DNA from: Demequinaceae bacterium
GTDB lineage: Bacteria > Actinomycetota > Actinomycetes > Actinomycetales > Demequinaceae
DNA: 13,363 bases
Assembly (NCBI GenBank): GCA_011524475.1
Contig: WTKG01000099.1
Location: forward strand, 1,369-14,731
Direction of reading: 5' to 3'
A model generated the notes under the pieces. It did not search any database, was not told the origin of the DNA, and saw only the letters and a list, made by a program, of their open reading frames with translations. How positions within the stretch are numbered: the first letter of the stretch is position 1; each line of letters starts with the position of its first letter. Below are positions 9,331 through 13,363 of the stretch, piece by piece. The position numbers were made by a program, and so were the translations under genes.

Positions 9331-10245
9331 GTGGGACGCGCACACCAATCCGATATCACAACTGCCTCGGCGCCATCAGTAAAGAAAGCTCCCGCGCCGG
9401 AGGTGCTGATTGTGACGGGAATGTCTGGGGCTGGACGTTCCAAAGCCGCTTCCACTCTTCAGGATCAAGGGTGGTATGTCGTCGACAATATGCCGCCCCA
9501 GATGCTGCACGAGCTGGTGGCTATGGCAGGTCAGGGTGGGTACCTGCGCATCGCGGCAGTAATAGATGTGCGTGGGGGCGCATTCTTTGAAGATGTGGAA
9601 TCCGTGATTGATCGCCTCCGTCAGGATGGAGTAAGAGTGCGAGTGCTCTTCTTGGAAAGCGACGACGACACTTTGGTCGCACGTTTCGAAGAAGTGCGTA
9701 GGCCACATCCGCTCCAAGAAGACGGCACGCTCCTCGAAGGGATCCGTGAGGAGCGGCAGGTGTTATCCGATGTGCGTGACAGAGCTGACGTGGTTATTGA
9801 TACATCGCCTTTTTCTGTCCATGATTTTGCGGAACGATTGATAGCAGAATTCGGCGATTCCACCCCACGGGGACTCCAGGTCAATGTGCTTTCTTTTGGG
9901 TTTAAACATGGCATACCTGGAGATGCCGAATTCATCGCAGACGTCCGTTTTTTGGACAATCCACACTGGGTTCCGGAGTTGAAACCCCACACTGGCCTTG
10001 ACACGGAGGTAGCGGATTTTGTCTTGAAGTCGGACGGGGCAGAAGAATTTTTACAGGTATATGTAGAGGCCCTGAAGATTGCGCTCCGTGGCTATCGGGC
10101 GCACGACAAGCATTTCGTTTCCGTTGCAGTGGGATGCACAGGAGGACGACACCGATCGGTAGCTATAGCGGAGGCGATGGGTCGCCAATTACAAGAGTCC
10201 GGCTACGACACGCGTGTGCGTCATCGTGATACCTCACCAGAGTGA
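9331..10245 (+). CDS. rapZ: RapZ/YvcJ-family P-loop nucleotide-binding protein
   Basis: This 304-residue protein belongs to the RapZ (YvcJ) family. In E. coli RapZ binds the small RNA GlmZ and guides its cleavage by RNase E. Bacillus YvcJ is a nucleotide-binding protein linked to competence; the actinobacterial role is not defined. The P-loop is GMSGAGRS at residues 30-37, with Arg36 where a classical Walker A has Lys, and it is followed by GWYVVDNMPP. The conserved C-terminal half shows SFGFKHGIP, FLDNPHWVPEL, PHTG and GCTGGRHRSV (from residue 268), which in E. coli belongs to the RNA-binding domain. The N-terminal 22 residues are a variable extension. The GTG start is preceded by GAGAGAAG at about 9313-9320. 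It follows uvrC by 4 nt, so it probably rides on the SOS-controlled transcript. The usual downstream partner yvcK is missing. Confidence 0.94.
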   Translation: MGRAHQSDITTASAPSVKKAPAPEVLIVTGMSGAGRSKAASTLQDQGWYVVDNMPPQMLHELVAMAGQGGYLRIAAVIDVRGGAFFEDVESVIDRLRQDGVRVRVLFLESDDDTLVARFEEVRRPHPLQEDGTLLEGIREERQVLSDVRDRADVVIDTSPFSVHDFAERLIAEFGDSTPRGLQVNVLSFGFKHGIPGDAEFIADVRFLDNPHWVPELKPHTGLDTEVADFVLKSDGAEEFLQVYVEALKIALRGYRAHDKHFVSVAVGCTGGRHRSVAIAEAMGRQLQESGYDTRVRHRDTSPE

Positions 10246-10283
10246 CTGCCGTAGTCTCCCGCGTGACAGCGACGCAGAAATGA
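10242..10283 (+). other. 13-codon reading frame in the place of yvcK
   Basis: A GTG at 10242-10244 overlaps the rapZ stop (GTGA) and opens a 13-codon frame, MTAVVSRVTATQK, ending in TGA at 10281-10283. The 55-bp rapZ-whiA gap is where most actinobacteria carry yvcK, a gene of roughly 330 codons. The frame could be the scar of a yvcK deletion, a tiny coupling leader that carries ribosomes to the whiA start 17 nt further on, or chance. It is too short to decide from sequence alone. Confidence 0.15.
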
Positions 10284-10300
10284 AGTGGCAGGATTAGCGC

Positions 10301-11281
10301 ATGGCGCTTACAGCACAAGCAAAAGATGAACTCGCACGAGTTCCCGTGGAGCGCACGTCTTCCCGCAAGGCAGAAATCGCCGCAATGCTCCGGTTTGCAG
10401 GAGGCCTGCACATCGTTGCCGGTCGAATTGTGATTGAGGCGGAGCTGGATACTTCCGCAGCTGCCAGGCGTGCACGTGAGTTCATCTCTAGTGTGTATGG
10501 CCACACCAGCGAGATCATTGTGGTGTCGGGAGGGGCCTTAAAAAAGGGTAGCCGCTATGTTGTGAGAGTCGTGAAAGAAGGCGAATCTCTTGCGCGCCAA
10601 ACGGGCCTTTTGGATCATCGTGGACGGCCTGTGCGGGGCCTACCTCCGCACGTGGTGGGCGGTTCGATAGATGACACAGAAGCCGCCTGGCGAGGGGCTT
10701 TTTTGGCGCACGGATCCCTTACGGAACCGGGGCGCTCCTCAGCACTGGAAGTGACGTCTCCTGGCCCTGAGGCAGCACTTGCCCTGGTGGGGGCCGCACG
10801 CCGGCTGGGAATTACTGCAAAGTCTCGCGAGGTTCGTGGTGTCGACCGGGTAGTCATCCGTGACGGAGATGCTATTAGTGCCTTGCTCACACGTTTAGGT
10901 GCCCATCAGGCGGTTCTCGCATGGGAGGAAAAACGTACTCGGCGTGAGGTACGAGGAACAGCTAACCGCCTGGCTAACTTTGACGATGCGAATTTGCGTC
11001 GCAGTGCCCGTGCCGCTGTCGCGGCCGGAGCGCGGGTCGAAAGAGCGTTTGACATCTTGGGGGATGACGTTCCCGAACACTTGCGAGAAGCGGGCACCTT
11101 GAGACTTGAACACAAGGAAGCATCCTTAGAAGAATTGGGCAAGATGGCCGATCCTCCACTCACGAAGGACGCCGTGGCGGGCCGCATCAGGCGCCTCCTC
11201 GCAACAGCAGACAAAAGAGCGGAAGAAAAAGGCATCCCGAACACCGAAGAGGGCTTGCCTGCGGAACTTTTCGAGGACTAG
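10301..11281 (+). CDS. whiA: WhiA sporulation/cell-division regulator homologue
   Basis: WhiA is a DNA-binding protein that in Streptomyces acts with WhiB to control sporulation septation. It is also conserved in non-sporulating Gram-positive bacteria, where it influences cell division. The 326-residue product has the usual length. The N-terminal part is related to LAGLIDADG homing endonucleases but without nuclease function in the family; the segment [14 protein letters not shown] (about 130-143) belongs to it. The C-terminal helix-turn-helix is at about 274-310 ([22 protein letters not shown], split here for reading), the typical WhiA DNA-binding block. The ATG is preceded by AGGA at 10290-10293 with 7-nt spacing. 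It lies 55 nt after rapZ with no visible terminator between, so it is probably in the same operon. Confidence 0.95.
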   Translation: MALTAQAKDELARVPVERTSSRKAEIAAMLRFAGGLHIVAGRIVIEAELDTSAAARRAREFISSVYGHTSEIIVVSGGALKKGSRYVVRVVKEGESLARQTGLLDHRGRPVRGLPPHVVGGSIDDTEAAWRGAFLAHGSLTEPGRSSALEVTSPGPEAALALVGAARRLGITAKSREVRGVDRVVIRDGDAISALLTRLGAHQAVLAWEEKRTRREVRGTANRLANFDDANLRRSARAAVAAGARVERAFDILGDDVPEHLREAGTLRLEHKEASLEELGKMADPPLTKDAVAGRIRRLLATADKRAEEKGIPNTEEGLPAELFED

Positions 11282-11291
11282 CCGCGTCGCT

Positions 11292-11308
11292 GGCGGTGAG
11301 AGTCCGCC
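11292..11308 (+). terminator. weak hairpin after whiA
   Basis: GGCGG (11292-11296) and CCGCC (11304-11308) form a GC-rich 5-bp stem with a 7-base loop, starting 11 nt after the whiA stop. There is no adjacent run of T; a run of six T begins 18 nt later at 11326. It may be a weak or non-canonical end signal for the uvrA-whiA transcript, or a stability element. The inverted repeat is seen; the role is inferred. Confidence 0.3.
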
Positions 11309-11314
11309 CACGAT

Positions 11315-11331
11315 TCGTAGTACGATTTTTT
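11315..11331 (+). promoter_or_regulatory. palindrome TCGTAGTACGA plus T6 upstream of gap
   Basis: TCGTAGTACGA (11315-11325) is a perfect inverted repeat about a central G and is followed by TTTTTT (11326-11331). Its right arm overlaps TACGAT (11321-11326), a good -10-like hexamer, although no convincing -35 lies at the right distance. As RNA it could only form a 4-bp stem with a 3-base loop before the T run, so it may be a weak terminator for whiA, an operator over a gap promoter, or chance. No other confident gap promoter was seen in the 142-bp gap. Confidence 0.25.
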
Positions 11332-11387
11332 CGACGGCGACACCGCTTGTGTTTCGGTGCGCTAGAAATCGTGTCACACATCGATAG

Positions 11388-12419
<1,032 letters not shown>

Positions 12420-12434
12420 AAATCCCTTAGTGCT

Positions 12435-12464
12435 GCCGCGTGCGGCTACCACGGTTCGTCGTGG
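12435..12464 (+). other. tandem hairpins between gap and pgk
   Basis: Two inverted repeats lie back to back. GCCGC (12435-12439) pairs with GCGGC (12442-12446); because the loop must have at least 3 bases, the practical fold is a 4-bp stem with a CGTG loop. CCACG (12449-12453) pairs with CGTGG (12460-12464) around a 6-base loop. No T run follows, so a classical terminator is unlikely. A partial terminator, or an RNA-processing or stabilising element that lets gap mRNA outlast pgk mRNA, would fit what is known of gap operons, but this is inference. Confidence 0.4.
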
Positions 12465-12473
12465 CGGGAAGAT

Positions 12474-12478
12474 GAGGA
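12474..12478 (+). promoter_or_regulatory. ribosome-binding site of pgk
   Basis: GAGGA lies 7 nt before the ATG at 12486 and supports that start. An earlier ATG at 12472 is followed by a stop after five codons, so it is not the start of the gene. Confidence 0.75.
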
Positions 12479-12485
12479 CACCATC

Positions 12486-13363
12486 ATGAAAACGGTTGCA
12501 TCACTAGGAGATTTGGCTGGGCGGACAGTACTGGTGCGCTCCGATTTAAACGTCCCATTGGACGGTACCCAGATTACGGACGATGGGCGTATTCGAGCAG
12601 CTGCCCCGACCATCAACGCCCTCCGCGAGGCAGGTGCAGGCGTAGTAGTGGCGGCGCATCTTGGGCGTCCTGGTGGTCAGCCCGACCCTCAATACTCTCT
12701 TGGGCCAGTAGCGGCGCGCATGTCGCAGATTCTTGACTGCCCCGTAACGTTAGCCGACGACGTGGTGGGGGAGTCCGCACAACGTGTCGCAGCGGAAGCA
12801 GGCCCGGGAAGCGTCGCACTTCTTGAAAATGTCCGTTTCGATGCCAGAGAAACATCCAAAAAAGAGGAAGAACGTCAGGCGCTTGCTCGCGAATATGCCC
12901 AGTTAGCTGACGCATTCGTGTCGGATGGTTTTGGTGTTGTGCATCGCAAGCAAGCCTCAGTTTTCGATATCGCAGAATTGCTCCCGGCCGCTGCGGGATC
13001 CCTTGTGACGCGCGAAATTGAGGCATTGTCCCGCGCCACGATAGATCCGGAACGTCCCTATGTCGTGGTCTTGGGAGGAAGCAAGGTCTCCGACAAATTA
13101 GGGGTCATCGACGCTTTGCTTGATAAAGCAGACGCACTGCTTATCGGAGGCGGGATGGTGTTTACCTTCCTCGCGGCACAAGGCCACGCCGTGGGCACCT
13201 CCCTCGTGGAGCCTGACTACATTGACACCGTCCAGGGGTATCTCACTAAGGCTCAGCACAAAGGCGTGGACATTGTTCTCCCCACAGACATTGTGGTGGC
13301 TGATGCCTTTGCCGCAGACTCTCCCCACGCAACAGTGGCAGCGGACAGCATTCCCGCGGGCCG
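12486..13363 (+). CDS. pgk: phosphoglycerate kinase, N-terminal part (3' end outside window)
   Basis: PGK transfers the phosphoryl group of 1,3-bisphosphoglycerate to ADP, the first ATP-yielding step of glycolysis, directly after GAPDH. The frame is open from the ATG to the right edge, 292 whole codons plus two bases; a full PGK has about 390-400. The N-terminal substrate domain shows the family signature VRSDLNVP (17-24), [16 protein letters not shown] and the VHRKQAS segment in its actinobacterial form. The start of the nucleotide domain shows GGSK (197-200) with KVSDKL, and GGGMVFTFL. No frameshift or stop interrupts it. The start has GAGGA upstream, and the gene follows gap on the same strand, with which it is probably co-transcribed through the tandem hairpins. 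Confidence 0.97.
   Translation, partial: MKTVASLGDLAGRTVLVRSDLNVPLDGTQITDDGRIRAAAPTINALREAGAGVVVAAHLGRPGGQPDPQYSLGPVAARMSQILDCPVTLADDVVGESAQRVAAEAGPGSVALLENVRFDARETSKKEEERQALAREYAQLADAFVSDGFGVVHRKQASVFDIAELLPAAAGSLVTREIEALSRATIDPERPYVVVLGGSKVSDKLGVIDALLDKADALLIGGGMVFTFLAAQGHAVGTSLVEPDYIDTVQGYLTKAQHKGVDIVLPTDIVVADAFAADSPHATVAADSIPAG

Noticed and set aside
12613..13026. A 137-codon minus-strand frame inside pgk
   Set aside because: The plus-strand frame is an unmistakable phosphoglycerate kinase; the antisense product shows no family motif.

Overview
This window is a stretch of bacterial housekeeping chromosome. It almost certainly comes from an actinobacterium (Actinomycetota) of moderate GC content, mid-fifties percent by eye. 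Four things point that way: the four-domain ribosomal protein S1 with an actinobacterial-style acidic tail; the order rpsA-coaE-uvrB-uvrA-uvrC-rapZ-whiA followed by gap-pgk; the 'GMSGAGRS' P-loop of RapZ; and a perfect actinobacterial (mycobacterial-type) LexA box before uvrA. The moderate GC would suit the Actinomycetaceae (Arcanobacterium / Mobiluncus / Varibaculum relatives), but the genus is a guess. All recognisable genes are on the + strand and no mobile element, CRISPR array, tRNA or rRNA was seen.

Layout. Bases 1-253 are the 3' end of a 6-phosphofructokinase gene. After a 123-bp gap come rpsA (ribosomal protein S1), coaE (dephospho-CoA kinase) and uvrB (DNA damage recognition helicase), tightly packed, with coaE and uvrB sharing an ATGA. 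A 66-bp gap then holds a 16-bp LexA operator and a -10 element placed so that transcription would begin at or next to the GTG start of uvrA, which suggests a leaderless, SOS-controlled uvrA-uvrC-rapZ-(whiA) transcript. uvrA and uvrC overlap by GTGA, uvrC and rapZ are 4 nt apart, and whiA follows rapZ after 55 nt. A 142-bp gap with two weak inverted repeats leads to gap (glyceraldehyde-3-phosphate dehydrogenase). Then come two tandem hairpins and pgk (phosphoglycerate kinase), which is cut by the right edge of the window.

How the genes work together. UvrA, UvrB and UvrC make up the complete bacterial nucleotide excision repair incision machinery. PfkA, GAPDH and PGK are three steps of glycolysis. 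RapZ and WhiA are the two ends of the conserved rapZ-yvcK-whiA cluster, but the middle gene yvcK is absent here. Only a 13-codon reading frame occupies its place, which is the most unusual structural point in the window.

I found no previously undescribed system. The observations most worth checking are the SOS box with leaderless uvrA, the missing yvcK, a Tyr in place of a substrate-binding His in the phosphofructokinase fragment, and the tandem hairpins between gap and pgk.
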